From NCBI GenBank assembly GCA_947561715.1, contig OX387204.1:10855001-10919000 (forward strand): a stretch of DNA of 64,000 nucleotides, written 5' to 3'. Each line of letters begins with the position of its first letter. Within the stretch, counting starts at the first letter, position 1. The notes beneath the pieces were generated by a model. That model had not been told where the DNA came from and made no database searches. It saw only the letters and a program-made list of their open reading frames with translations. This DNA comes from Ascidia mentula (taxonomy: Eukaryota; Chordata; Ascidiacea; Phlebobranchia; Ascidiidae). Below are positions 1 through 11,754 of this stretch, one piece after another. A program made the translations under genes and the position numbers.

Positions 1-163
1 TAAGAATGGGCTTGAATTCTACATTATCTTAAAAGATTTTATTTGCCCTGGTGATATCCCAGTTACCATCACAAATTGAAGATCTATTCTGAAGACACAG
101 GAGAAGTCCCGCCTACATCACAAGAGCCAACTTAAGCGACGTTGTGCTTTAAAATCAAGAAGG

Positions 164-1381
164 TTGGATCTTGAGCTCGACCTCTCTAAAGCCCAGGACG
201 ATGTGGAATTGGCTGAATTTGCTGCGGACACAGTAAGTGAATTCGACTCATGCGAATCTACGCAAGGATGGGACCTCACCCCAGTTACGAAGCCGAAGCC
301 CATACAACTGTTTGAACACGCCAAAACTCCTGAACCACACAAACTGGGCAAAACATCCACGAAGGAAATCGACTTTTTGGGTCAACCAAACTCCAGAGTA
401 CATGAACATGATTTGACACCATCTGATAGGCCGTCATTTGTGGACAGTAGTAAAATGATGAATGTGAACTCGACAGACAAGCCACTTGCGACATGCAAGT
501 TACAGGCTCCAGTCGAGCCTTCCAGTGTCCTCCCAGCGAAGACAGAAGGGTTTGGTCCAGCGGTTGCCACCAGCGCAGATGCCACTGGGGCCGGCACATT
601 TGAGACGAGTCCTCTCAACCGAGCGTTGGGACCTCATAAAATACGTCCACAGGCGACTACCTCAGATTTGTACGTATTTGCTGAAACCGTGAAGCAAGGT
701 TTTAACTTACCCAAACTAACGTCAGAGAAATATGACGGGGATCCTCTTAATTATCACAAGTTCATGAACGATTTTGATAGACAGATAAACAAGGCTCATC
801 TATCTGACGCCGAGAAGTTGGGATACCTCTGTGAATTTTGCGTTGAAGACGCCCTGACTAACATTTTGGAATGCAAAAGCATGCCTCCCGAATTAGGATA
901 CAGGGAGGCATTGGATATACTCCACAGGAGACATGGGAGATTAGACCTTGTTGCTAGAGCACATATGGATAGATTGACCTGTCGGCCGCCACTTAAAGAC
1001 AACGACTTCAGAGGTTTGCGTTCTTTTCGAGCACAGGCTTCTGAGAGTTATGAGCTGTTCAGTCAGTGGAACTGTCAGTACACACTTGATTTGCCACAAA
1101 ACATTAAGGCCGTTGTACAACGTTTGCCACAAAACGCGATCAGACGATTTATCACAAAGTCATCCGAACTCCGTTTGCGAAATCGGCATGTGACTTTTCA
1201 AACCTTGTTGGATCTTCTTGAGCTGTTGGCAGAGGATAGTCTTTCGCCTATGATGAGGTTTGTTTCCGTCGACGAACATAAGTCAAAGGGTCAAGCGAGC
1301 ATGAAAGGAAAGCCGCCGGAGCTGGTTGCAGATACTTACTCAACGGTAACCAAAACGGTGTCTCAGCGGAGACCTTTGTGA
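164..1381 (+). pseudogene. BEL1 gag, N-terminal part
   Basis: This 405-codon frame encodes the gag part of BEL1. The first ~180 residues are low-complexity, acidic and Ser/Thr-rich. From about residue 185 it has the BEL/Pao gag core (DUF1759-like), recognisable by LTSEKYDGDPLNYHKFMNDF and a following helical region with an ALDILHRRHGR segment. The ATG at 164 is the first in frame, but the same frame may start upstream. The frame ends in TGA at 1381, while the zinc-knuckle part follows in another frame from about 1378. Most BEL elements have one continuous gag-pol frame, so this is read as a frameshift mutation, although a programmed frameshift is not excluded. Confidence 0.8.
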
Positions 1382-3225
1382 ATCACGACTCCCTCCGACC
1401 CACTCAAACCTGCCCCGATTGCGAAGCCTTTCATTTCTTGTGGAAATGCGAGGCCTTTAAGAAACGGTCGCTTAAAGAACGCCACGCATTGGTACGTCGT
1501 AACAAGCTGTGTTACAATTGCTTTCGTCCCGACCATTTCGCGTCCGAGTGCACATTGAATCAGGTGTGTCGAGTAGAGGATTGTGGAAAAAGGCACCACA
1601 CACTGCTACATTGGACACATCCTACTGGTCCATCGGGTCAACGCACGATTTCACTGGTGGAAGGTCATGGGGCCGGCGTGTCAGGAACGTCTGCTGCCAC
1701 GCTACGAGCCAGCTCTGTGCGTCTGAAAGTGGTGCCAGTGACTGTATTTGGTACGAATTCAGAGCCTTGCCTTACCCATGCATTTCTAGATGACGGATCG
1801 GATACTTCACTTTGCTCTGAGGTCTTAGCAAAAAGGCTGGGATTGCGTGGTGTGGTGGACAACTTAACGATAACCACCGTGAATGGATCGCAGACATTGC
1901 GCAGTAGTAAAGTTTCGCTAACAGTACAGGGCTTAAAGGAGAACGAACGATTTTTTATGGAAAATGTCATGGTCGTGCCCAAGTTGCCGAACTTACAGGG
2001 TAGCATCCCTACAGTAAAAGATGTTAAGCGGTATCAGCACATCCGCGACCTTGAATTTCCTGTAATTGACTGTCCAGACATTGGCTTGCTTGTTGCAGCC
2101 GATGTGTATGAGGCGCACGAACAACGCGATGTTGTGCGTGGCACACGAGGCGACCCCGTTGCTATACGCACTGGGTTAGGTTGGTGCTTGTTTGGCCCAA
2201 GAAAAGAACATCGCAGCCAAAAAGCCTGTGTCAACTTCATGCATTCAGACACAAAACTACATCGCCAGTTGGATCAACTATACAGTAATGAGTTTCAGGA
2301 AAAAGCCCATCAGGGCCAGGGACTTTCACTTGATGACAAACGCGCTATTTCAATTATGGAGGATAGTGTCATCAAAGTGGATGGACATTACCAGATTGGG
2401 TTACCTTGGAAGTCGTCCGAACCGAAGCTGCCATACAATAGAATTTTGGCAGAGCGACGCTTGCTACATCTGAAGCGGCGTTTTGAGAAAGATACCCAGT
2501 TTTTTGAGAAGTACAAAGAAAAAATGGAGGATTACTTAAAACAAGGGTTTGCGCGGAGAATACCCACGGACTGTTTGCCATGTACAGAGCAAACATGGTA
2601 CATACCACACCATGCAACGGGTGGCAAATTTCGAATTGTTTTTGACTGTGCTGCTTCCCACAAGGGATCCTCTTTGAACGACAAGCTGTTGCAAGGGCCA
2701 GACCTTACCAATAGTCTTGTGGGTGTGCTGCTACGTTTTCGCCAGGAGGTTGTTGCCTTTGCGGCCGACATCAAGGGCATGTTTCATCAGGTGAAGGTTG
2801 TTCCAAAGGACTGTGATTCGCTACGATTTCAATGGTGTCCCGATAGCGATTTAAAACGTCCCCCTGTGGACTACCAAATGCTTGTGCATTTGTTTGGTGC
2901 CACCTCTTCGCCGAGTTCTGCAAGCTTTGCGCTAAGAAAAGCAGCGTTGGATAAGAAGGACTTGTTTTCGGCACCTGTTGTTGAGACTGTTTTAAAGAAC
3001 TTTTATGTAGACGACTGTCTTAAGTCAGTGCCAACAGTTGACCTGGCCACTGAGCTTATCAAAGATGTAAGTGCCATTTTGCGCGAGGGAGGATTTCATC
3101 TAACGAAATTTCTCAGCAACTCATCTGTTGTGCTTGAATCTGTAGACAAGGACGACCGCTCAAGAGCGGTGTTGAACTTGGATTTATCGTACTTGCCGAT
3201 GGAAAGAGCGCTGGGTGTTCAGTAG
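1378..3225 (+). pseudogene. BEL1 pol: CCHC knuckle, protease, reverse transcriptase
   Basis: This 615-codon frame continues BEL1 from a non-ATG codon, as expected of the 3' side of a frameshift. It opens with two Cys/His clusters (LCYNCFRPDHFASEC, then a CxxxxC-HHTLLHW segment), the gag zinc region of BEL elements. A retropepsin follows with AFLDDGSDTSLC at about residues 136-147. The linker has the LLVAADVYEA and GLGWCLFGP segments typical of BEL. The reverse transcriptase has FDCAASHKGSSLND, FAADIKGMFHQV and the catalytic box FYVDDCLKS at about residues 541-549. The frame stops at TAG in the place where relatives read a Trp codon (GVLW versus GVQ-stop), so this looks like a TGG-to-TAG nonsense change. 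The downstream frame continues without a shift. Confidence 0.9.
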
Positions 3226-3633
3226 GACATGGCCAACGACTGTTTTGGAATTCGTGTGAATATAAAGGAAAAACCATATACACGCCGTGGTATGTTGTCA
3301 ATGATCAGTCAGGTCTATGACCCGCTTCACTGCTTTGGTGATGCCTGCGAGGCCGGGTATGGCGCCGTTTGTTATCTACGTTTTGAGGACTCAAGCGGGA
3401 ATATACACTGCTCATTGGTGGTAGGAAAATCACGAGTGACCCCTCTGAAGCCAGTCACGATACCTCGGCTGGAATTAGTGGCCGCAGTAACTGCTGTCAG
3501 ATTGGGGACAATGGTGATTTGAATTGGACTATGACGTAGACAATGTGTGGTTTTGGTCTGATTCCACCACGGTGTTGCACTACATTCACAATTCTTCACG
3601 CTGCTTTCAGACCTTTGTTGCGAATCGACTCGC
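3226..3633 (+). pseudogene. BEL1 RNase H region, deleted and frameshifted
   Basis: After the nonsense codon the same frame runs on with YTRRGMLSMISQVYDPL and then jumps directly to HCFGDACEAGYGAV. The BEL2 copy in this window has about 75 codons between these two blocks, so the connection between RT and RNase H is deleted here. The RNase H core (ASP-like GDACEAGYG, then TIPRLELVAAVTAVRL) is present. A further frameshift near 3515 ends the 97-aa frame at 3522. The next block, recognisable as a [17 protein letters not shown] segment, lies in another frame before the P-like transposon interrupts it at 3642. Confidence 0.8.
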
Positions 3634-3641
3634 TGTTATTC
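3634..3641. repeat. Target site duplication TGTTATTC, left copy (right copy 7798-7805)
   Basis: The same 8 bases flank the P-like transposon exactly. Removing the element and one copy restores the BEL1 reading frame across the junction. Confidence 0.95.
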
Positions 3642-3736
3642 CACTGATCTCTATAAACACTAGATAGCGCAACTCCGCTCAAAATTGAGGCAATTTGATT
3701 GGCGCAGCCGCCATCTTGGAAGGTCCAACTTTCTGG
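3642..3736 (+). repeat. Left terminal inverted repeat of the P-like transposon
   Basis: The first 20 bases match the inverted right end (7701-7797), followed by a looser segment. A second conserved block then contains AAGATGGCGGC on the minus strand. The outer and inner blocks are conserved while the sequence between them has diverged, suggesting two separate functional sites, as with the terminal and internal inverted repeats of P elements. Confidence 0.9.
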
Positions 3737-4511
3737 TTTGCTGGCATTGGTGTGCGGTCAATTTGAAGGGGTAAATGACATTGTGGTTGTTTAACATGAA
3801 AATAATAGGGTGAAAAATTAACAACACTGCGTTGTTCATGCGTCAAGTACTCGTTGCATATAAAATTGTTTGCAAACGTGAATTTATATCCGCAAAGCTG
3901 TGGGCTGCACTGCGGTGCAATGCCGGTACCGGCTAGAACAAGTTATTGTTTGTATGTAAGGGAGTAGCTAATAGTAGTTAAAATTACATCAGTATACAGG
4001 AAAATAAACTTTGGAGACCATTTGGGATTGATCCAATTCCTATTGAACAACCCGAATACTGCCAAGTGTAGAGGACAGAAGTTACAACAAACAAGGTAAA
4101 GTTTGTTAGCCCTGACAGAACCACAACAACTGTAAGGAATTCTTTTTAAAACCTAATTAATACCTCTACTGGCACTGTGCCAAAAGACAATTTATGATTT
4201 GTAAGTAATCGCCTTATTTTTGAATTTTACTTGGCTGTAGATTAGTTCTATTGCAAAAGAATAGCAACAAGAATAGTTGTTTTTCTTCTGAAAAGATAAT
4301 GTGTTTCACAACTTGCATCTTACACCTCTGACTAAACTACTGTTTTTGGTTCTCTTCAGTGAGTTCAAATATATTAATTTGTACTCACAAATATATATTT
4401 AATTTATAACAACAACAATAAACAACAAATTAGTGACAATTTACAGATATACATACGGAAATGTTAATGGGTTAACACAGATACGTTACAATAACAACCA
4501 ATATTAATATA

Positions 4512-7500
4512 TCATTGATGGCTAAAAAGAATAAGTTTACTTAATTTCTTTCTAATTTTAACAGATGCTACTTCGGATGACATGGTATTTGCAAGATGGT
4601 GCAGCCTAATTTTGCTGTAGCATTTTGATACAGTTTTTATCAAAATGAATTTGTGGTTATCAAAAACTGAGCAGTCAAAAACATGATTGTCCAATTCTTG
4701 AAAAACTGCAGTACAACCTAAACTACCCAACACAGCATTGGCTATGGTAAGGTTTATGTTTGAACATTGTGGTAGTTTCCCATTGGTTGAAATCAGCAAC
4801 CTTTGGAAATGCTGTTCTGTTTCTTGGCACACTTTAATAACACTAGGAGTGGGTTTGAACAGTCCTCCTCTATCCTTCATTGCTAGGAAATTGCTTTTAG
4901 TTGGTACTTTTGTAGATCCAAGTGATTTGCTGCAGATTAGACATTTTATAATTTTATTCACCATCTTTGAAACATAGCCAGCAATGTAAGATATTGCAGC
5001 CTTTTTGAATTCTGACAAGTTTGATATGTTTGGGGTGTCGCTATAGTCATGATCAATCGCAGCTGGCTGCCTCTCTTTCAAATCGTACTTTCTGATAGTA
5101 GCCGCTTCTGAAATTGTGACTTCTTCTTGTTGAACGAGACATGTGTCACTCATGAAATGTAGAATATTTGTTGCCCACTCGCAGAGCAGACTTATATCCT
5201 TTTGCTAAAGGATTGCGGGAGTTTAGGACATCAAATAGGTGGTCAAATATCCTTAGAAATTGCACTGTTGCTTCACAGCCTTTAAATTGTGGAAGATGCA
5301 AATTACTGCAACAATATTCCAAGGCATCTGCTACACTAGAACTAAGACACTGTGCAGCAAGATTCACTTTCATTTTTTGTTGTTTCCACTTAATATGTGC
5401 AGCCTTAAGTCGATTTCCCAACCTTAAACCCTGTTCGCTTTGCAACTTTTCTAATTCTACAATGTAGTTCCAGCTCACTTTTTTTCCATTAACATCCACC
5501 AAAATTCCCCAATCTGACAAAGTATTTCTGACAAGCTTTAGCATGTGACAGACATCGAGAAAAACATATATTTTTTCGTTTTCGTTGCATGGATTAGTAA
5601 AGCATGGGGTAATTGATGTTGGATCTAGGCAAGCCCCTAATTCATTGAGCATTGCCAGGTGACATGATGGGCCATCACAAGTTAAAGACACTATCTTTGC
5701 CCCTGTCTGCGCAATTCTTTGAATGCAAACCTTCACTATGTTTGCCCTCTCAATAGCATCTAACCCGTCGATAAAAAAATATGCACACGGGAGTTTCCAT
5801 GCGTCATTAATGCAGACAACCATTAACACCAAAGCTTCTTTTGCGTATGGCAGTGAATCGTCATCATCTATGCCATTACCTAAATCCACAAAACCTCGAA
5901 ACTTTTTTCCATCCCATGTCACATGTTTTTTAATTGCCATCTCATCCAACATAAGAGAACATACTATTTTCCTATCACTTTCTAAAGATCTCTTCACCTT
6001 TTGCTCAATGGCAACAAACGCCACTTCTGTGAACCCTGGTTCAGCAGGAACTTTGGCATACCACCTCCTTATTTGTGACTGATGTGGTAAAGCTAATTTA
6101 AAAGTTTTTCGGACAAATTCATATGCTTTTGCGGAGTAGAATTGTAGGGTGAGGGCAAATGATTTTATCGCAGGTGAATATTGTAAACCTTTTCCGGACT
6201 TTTTATCTGTCAATTTAGCTCTTCTTAAAATTTCAAAAGGAACGCCCGAAAAACTGCTTTTCAGCATCTCTTCGCAATGAGAAGATATCATGTTTTTTTC
6301 TTTTAGTGATGTTATTAATGCTTTTAGAGTTGTTACTTGCCCTTTCAGTCGCTTTTCTCTTTGCTTCACCTGTTTTACGCGTTTTGATAATTTCTTCAAT
6401 TTTGCGACGCTTTCTTTTTTAATCTTTCCTGGTGAATCGTGGATACAATAAGTATGATCTCCAAAGTTATTAATTTGTAATTTCTTTGGTGAACGTTTTG
6501 TTAACTCCGTCCGTTCATCTTCCACTTGCTTTTTAATTACCGTGCTGAAGTTTTTTTTCAATAAAGCTCGTCTTTCCTTAGCTTTCTACAATACAATTGT
6601 AAATAATTGCAATAAAAGGTTCGTGTAAATAAAAGGATTTGGTTTAAAACTTTCTTGCAAGCTTTATCATATTAGTTAGTCACGTATTTTGATTTCGTAA
6701 AGATGACGACAATGTATATAACACCAGTGCGGACATTCTTTTCGATTAGCTGGAGGTAAATTTTATTCCCAGTCGCTTCATTAACGTTACGCGCTTGTGT
6801 TAAGTCCACTGGAATGCAAGACGTAAGTTCTTATAGACGTTTTAAGTGGCAAATACATAGGCCTAAAACAATTAATGCCAACCCACACACCAAAATACAA
6901 TAGGATTCTGTTTTCAATTCAACTATTCTGGAGTAAGTTATTATTTTATATTGACGATTCCCAGATTTATATGGGGCCTGTTGTGGAGCGTCCCCTCTTG
7001 TGAGACCTGGCATCAAGGTGGCCACAGTAGGGACATTCAAGAATCAGTACACTGGGATACATTGTTTTATTGTTCGCTTTGTACCTTGGCTTTTTTCCAA
7101 AGTTCTTTTCCAAAAAAACTCTTTATTTCATTTATTTGAATTAACCGAGTTCTATACTGTATTATTACTTTTTTTAGATGTTTTGGAAAGCATTTGAATC
7201 GTGTTGGGACGGCATTTTCTTTTAATCTGATAATCTGGCCCGTACGATCGATGTGGTCTTCCAAAAAGTGGTCAGAACATAAAAGAGAAAACTTGGTTGG
7301 CACCCAGTCTTCACGGTGCATTTTCTGGGTCCATACTCTTCTTCGTTTTTCGTTTGACGAAAATCTGTTTAGAATAAAAAAAATAAATTTGGCTTAGGCT
7401 TGCAACAGTTTAAGTAAATATGGCACAGTTTTTAGTACTTGTGAAACGTTCTTGGAAACTGCCTTTTCTTGACTGTTTCTTCATCATCGCTTCCGTCGCT

Positions 7501-7578
7501 ATTGCTCCTCTCTCCTTTTTTTAATTTTCTTTTGTTGCATCCGAACGCACAGCATTGTGCACCAATTTTACCACTCAT
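4512..7578 (-). CDS. THAP/P-element transposase, three exons, one frameshift
   Basis: This is the transposase of the surrounding element, related to P-element transposase and THAP9. Exon 1 (7578-7439) encodes MSGKIGAQCCAFGCNKRK, the first half of a C2CH THAP zinc finger. A 74-bp intron (7438-7365, GT-AG) falls after FHK. Exon 2 (7364-7169) completes the finger with LCSDHF and the family signature KENAVPTRF. A 583-bp intron (7168-6586) leads to exon 3 (6585-5146), which has a coiled coil (~residues 130-190), then MLDEMAIKKH, a G-rich GTP-binding-like insertion region and VCHMLKLVRNTL, all characteristic of P transposases. All three junctions keep phase. Exon 3 hits a stop at 5146 and the protein continues in another frame from 5153 to 4512 (SYIAGYVSKMVNKI), so there is a single-base frameshift near 5150 or a sequencing error. 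Total length would be about 800 aa, close to the family. An upstream in-frame ATG at 7608 is possible, but the start at 7578 best fits the THAP fold. Confidence 0.88.
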
Positions 7579-7700
7579 TTGTCTTGCTCTTTCCTGCTTA
7601 CTCCTCATTACTAAAAAATGGATAATAACCGTTTAGTTCAATGAATTTTTTTTTATCACCCCAAAAACTTATTTTTACAATGCCTACCGCACAGCAAGTT

Positions 7701-7797
7701 GGACCTTCCAAGATGGCGGCCGTGTCTTTCAATTTGCCTCAAAAACCATTGATACGTCACAGTGAGATGCGCAATCCAGTGTTTATAGAGATCAGTG
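7701..7797 (-). repeat. Right terminal inverted repeat of the P-like transposon
   Basis: This is the inverted counterpart of 3642-3736. It contains CCAAGATGGCGGCC on the plus strand and ends in GTGTTTATAGAGATCAGTG. The spacer between its outer and inner blocks is about 8 bp longer than in the left end. Confidence 0.9.
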
Positions 7798-7805
7798 TGT
7801 TATTC

Positions 7806-9561
7806 ACGAGCACTCGAAACCGTCGCAGTGGCGACATGTGGGAAGTAAGGATAATCCCGCCGACATTGCTTCGCGCGGGTTGATGCCCAGCGAATTTGAA
7901 AATGCCAGAACGTGGTTTAGGGGCCCAGAATTCCTGTGGAAAGGTCGGAAATTTTGGCCGAATCAACCGCATGTCCTTCCCGTGCCGGATGCAGATCTCG
8001 AATTAAAAGCACACACTGTTTGTGCTGTGAATGTAACCGTTAACCAAATGCCTTTACAAAGCCTGTTGCAACGTTTCTCCTTGTGGGTTACCTTGCAAAA
8101 TCAGTTGCTTGGTTAACCCGCTTCTGGAATTGCCTGCTGTGGAAATACGGACGAAGGGAAGCTGCAGTTTTCACTGAAACCCCGAAATTTTGTTCGGTTG
8201 GTCTAACAGTTCAAGAGTTGGATCTGGCCACAAAAAATATCCTGCAATTGGTGCAACGAGAAGCTTTTCCTGCTGATCTAGCGAATCTGGTGAACTGTAA
8301 AAGTTTTGAAGAAGGAATTAAACACCATTGTGCAACGAGCTACACGTCGTCGCTGTGCAAGCTCTACCCTTTTGTCGTCAACGGAATAATTCATGTTGGA
8401 GGAAGGTTACGTAAATCAGACTTGGATTTCCAACAGAAACATCAGGTAATTCTACCCCATCGCCACCATGTAACGGATTTAATCATAGATTACTATCACC
8501 GCTCCGAAGGACATAGCGGAACTCTACATGTGCTCGCGTCAGTGCGCGAGAAGTATTGGGTAGTTAAGGGACATTCAGCTGTACGGCGCGTCGTGCGTCA
8601 GTGTACGAGCTGCAAGCTGCGGCACGCCAAGACAGGGTCGCAAATCATGGGTGCCTTACCAAAAAAACGGATTACCCCAGGAAATCCGCCATTTACTAAC
8701 GTGGGGGTTGACTACATGGGGCCTTTTCTGGTAAAGGTGGGAAGGAGCCAAGTAAAACGTTATGGTTGTGTTTTCACTTGTACGTGCACGAGGGCTGTAC
8801 ATATAGAGGTCGCTCACTCGCTTGACACTTCCTCGTTCATTAACACTTTCCGAAGGTTTTCCAGTCGAAGAGGTTCGCCTTCTGACGTGTTCTTTGTAGG
8901 GGCGGACCGTGAGCTTGGTAATGGTATTGCCAAATGGAATCAGAATCACATACACAATCATCTGAGCCAGCAAAGAACCAATTGGCATTTCAATCCTCCG
9001 CTTGCAAGTCACCAGTGTGGAGTATGGGAGCGTGTCATTCGTTCCATACGCCGCGTTCTTCAAGCGATTGCGGGCAATACTTCGTTGTCCGACGAGTCTT
9101 TGTGTACCTTTCTTGCAGAAGTTGAACGAATACTGAATAACCGACCAATCGCCGCCGTTGGGGACGATGTTCGGGACCTGCGTGCTCTCACTCCCAACAT
9201 GTTGTTACTTGGTAAGATGGACTGTTCGCTGCCCCCAGACGAATTTGCGACGACCGACGGCTACCGGAAATCATGGCGTACAGTCCAGTGGTTGGCCGAC
9301 ATGTTTTGGAAGAGATGGTTACGGGACTACCTTCCAACGTTGCAACTGCGCCACAAATGGGTCCGACACTCCGCAAACTTTGGAGTAGGCGACCTGGTTT
9401 TGGTCGTGGACGAGATGAACCCCCGGGGCGCTTGGCCAAAGGGCCTTATTGAAGAGGTGTACCCTGACGGTGAAGGAGCTGTCAGACGTGTTCGCGTACG
9501 CACTGCAAGAGCTGTTTACACGCGAGATGTTCGCAAGCTGTGCCTACTCGAGGCCGCTTGA
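7806..9561 (+). pseudogene. BEL1 pol continuation: RNase H end and integrase
   Basis: The BEL1 coding sequence resumes directly after the duplication. The first frame (to 8116) holds the end of RNase H with a KDNPADIASRG motif. The main 492-codon frame (8083-9561) follows with a small frame change. It contains the integrase zinc finger (H-x3-H ... CTSC in IDYYHRSEGHSGTLHVLASV and VRQCTSCKLRH) and the first catalytic Asp in VGVDYMGPF. The glutamate block is NPPLASHQCGVWERVIRSIRR, and a C-terminal DNA-binding segment ends ...VRKLCLLEAA. The second catalytic Asp, normally in an SDNGTNF motif, is absent: the sequence reads SDVFFVGADREL, consistent with an in-frame loss of six codons near 8890. 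The enzyme would be inactive. Confidence 0.9.
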
Positions 9562-9636
9562 TAATTGTGTATATACATGTGTTTCATTATTGTCCATTGT
9601 TGTGTGAAATAACTTCGTTTCCACGTTCGTTATTTG

Positions 9637-9994
9637 GGGCCGGTATGCTACGGACAATAAGCTCCCCAGTACAAATAATTTTCCCGCCACTTAGTGATTT
9701 TGTTGTTGTCGACGCCTTGTGACGCAATAAGCACGTACAATCATACGATCCCCACGTTTTGGCCGGTGTAATTTTGAGGCTGGTGTGATGTTGAGGCTGC
9801 AGCCATGGTGTAATGAACCTGTATGTGTCTTAAAATTCTTTTTGAATAGGTGTGGCCAGAAAATCTTTTAAGATCACGACTTAAGAAATGATTTCAAAAC
9901 TGCTGGAATAAATGTGCATATTAAAACTTGGCCGACCTTATACTACCAGTTAGAGAACTGCAAGGTGGAATTAAGAAAGGGCTTGAATTCTACA
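9637..9994 (+). repeat. BEL1 3' LTR
   Basis: The right end is fixed by the match of 9972-9994 to bases 1-23. The left end is placed at TGCTACGG just after a purine-rich GGGGCCGG run (polypurine-tract-like), giving about 358 bp. The start is an estimate because the 5' LTR lies outside the window. Confidence 0.6.
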
Positions 9995-11596
9995 AGTAAG
10001 GTATGTCGTTTGTTTTTCCCTTTGATTTTATGCGCCTGATTGTGCAAGAAAATGCCAAACTGCTTTTAAGTATGTTTTGTCAAATGTCAAATCGTTTTTA
10101 TAGTTATAAGCATCAGCCTGACCGTAGTGGTTATGTCAATCTCATTTTCGTTGATATTATAATGTTGTAATAACGCTTGCATCTCAATACGTTTACGTCA
10201 CACGCGATTTCACTTTGAGAAGTGTTTTTTTTATTTAGATTTAATTAAATCATGTCCGAAACGTTAGATTAGTTTCTTTAACATACGTGACTGCTGGCAA
10301 CTTAGGGTTAATTGTGGAAAAATGGTCATAACACTGTCTGTTAGAAAGTCCTCACGGAGGCATGACGTCAGCTAAGGGACCTGACACGTTATTTCTTACA
10401 TTGCGCAAACGAGGTCGCCCAGCCTGCATGCATTTTTTACTCACTTTATTTTGTCCCTCATTAGGAGAAACCCTCGTGCTAGTTTAGGGGTTGTTATGGC
10501 TATTCGAAGCAAGAGATCACTGATTAACAGCTTTCATGTATGATTTTTCGGCCCATTTAATAATTGACATGAGCTTAATGCAAATCTAAATTACCACCAT
10601 TTACGTCTGTAAACATAAACATTTTCTTCATGTGAGGTAGCTGTAACGATATATTGATTTGCAACGAACCGCCTGACTTTACCTTATGTCCCTTGTAAGT
10701 AACTGCCAGAATCGTTGAAGGAAATTGTAAAACAGTTATTTTAGATTCGGCATGGCTAAGTGTTCACAAAACGTTAATTTTTATTTAATTTTTGAACATG
10801 TTGAAGGAAAATAGCAGGAGAAATGCACAAAATGACGCGAAATTGGTGTTACAATGCAAAAGCATTTGGGCAAGCGCGACATCTCGCGACCGTGTCCCCT
10901 CGACACAGACTGAATTCTTTTTATTCACCGAGCAAAGACTCGAAGAGCATATAACTGCTAGTCGCAAGGCACATTAACACGCCACATTTTTCGCAAGTGA
11001 TCAGACGTTACAAACTTGATTACTGAGCACTGAAGCCGGGCTTGGGAGCCGTAGGTAAAAAATAATTCGCTGAGATTAACCTACGAAGTTCCAAATGCAC
11101 TGGTAAAATTAAAAAGCGACTTATTTTACAGACCGCAGAAGGCATTCATCACTCTCTAAATACTGCGTCTATACAATGCAATGTGGGAGATTTGTGCATA
11201 CGGCCAAGGCGCAAGTTACATTTCTGATTTGCAAATCCTTTTTAGCCCACACTGACCGTCAAACTTTGCCAACTCTGCTCAGTACAAAAGCTTGTTCGTT
11301 TAACTAATTGGGATTTTTGAACACACGCCTCATGTCGAACCTATGTGTATTGGTATGCACGACCTTAACGGACAGTATAGTTACTCACAAGTTATGATAA
11401 TCGTATTGATTAATTTTCGCTGTGAAGATATTAGCGCTATAGTGACCTCACATGGCAGCAAAAAAAGTCCATTATATGTACGATTTGATCTCCGACGGTT
11501 TCGGGAGTTCGATTGAAACATTTTTGAAAAACGTACGCTCTTCAATTTCAACGATCACCTCCGCTTACACTCGTGCGGAAGTCACAACTGCGATCC

Positions 11597-11713
11597 ATAT
11601 ACGAGTACAACGCGGAATTGAACAGGGAAATCACCTCAAAAGATATGGACAATTCAAAACAAGAACAAATATACAATCTTTCAATGGACAAGATTAATCT
11701 TGCGGAACCATGA
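11597..11713 (+). pseudogene. Conserved C-terminal codons of a family A reading frame
   Basis: In the frame ending at TGA 11711-11713 the deduced peptide ends SKDMDNSKQEQIYNLSMDKI. The right A copy (minus strand, ending at 19675) reads the same with only Lys/Arg exchanges before a stop in the same place. Overlapping frames in the two copies do not keep a shared stop this way. This suggests that the last ~40 codons of an ORF lie just before the 3' LTR. I do not recognise the protein. Upstream the frame is broken in both copies. Confidence 0.4.
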
Positions 11714-11754
11714 AACACTTGTTCGGAAAACATTTACGAGGACCGGGAGTTATA

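Larger units (their letters stand above)
3642..7797 (-). mobile_element. P-element/THAP-type DNA transposon inserted in BEL1
   Basis: This is a 4156-bp DNA transposon. Its ends begin CACTGATCTCTATAAACACT on the left and the same sequence inverted on the right. About 50 bases further in, both ends carry the shared block GCCGCCATCTTGGAAGGTCC. The element is flanked on both sides by TGTTATTC (3634-3641 and 7798-7805), an 8-bp target duplication as known for P elements and hAT. The transposase inside has a THAP zinc finger and a P-element-type catalytic region, which decides for the P superfamily. It sits inside the RNase H-integrase part of BEL1 and is therefore younger than BEL1. Bases 3732-4511 hold no recognisable gene; they are the 3' flank of the transposase. 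Confidence 0.95.
1..9994 (+). mobile_element. BEL/Pao LTR retrotransposon BEL1 (decayed, split by a P-like transposon)
   Basis: The order gag, CCHC knuckles, aspartic protease, reverse transcriptase, RNase H and integrase on one strand is that of BEL/Pao elements. Bases 1-23 match the end of the 3' LTR at 9972-9994 almost exactly, so only the last bases of the 5' LTR lie in the window and most of it lies upstream. The body is interrupted at 3642-7797 by a DNA transposon, and the coding frame resumes right after the 8-bp duplication. The element is dead: it has a frameshift near 1378, a nonsense codon at about 3223, a deletion of roughly 75 codons near 3330, a frameshift near 3520, and an integrase that has lost its central catalytic motif. 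At its right edge it is inserted into family A repeat DNA, which continues from 9995. Confidence 0.9.

Noticed and set aside
10785..10977. Overlapping 60-aa frames on both strands in family A
   Set aside because: The corresponding frames in the other copy carry stops; no conserved reading.
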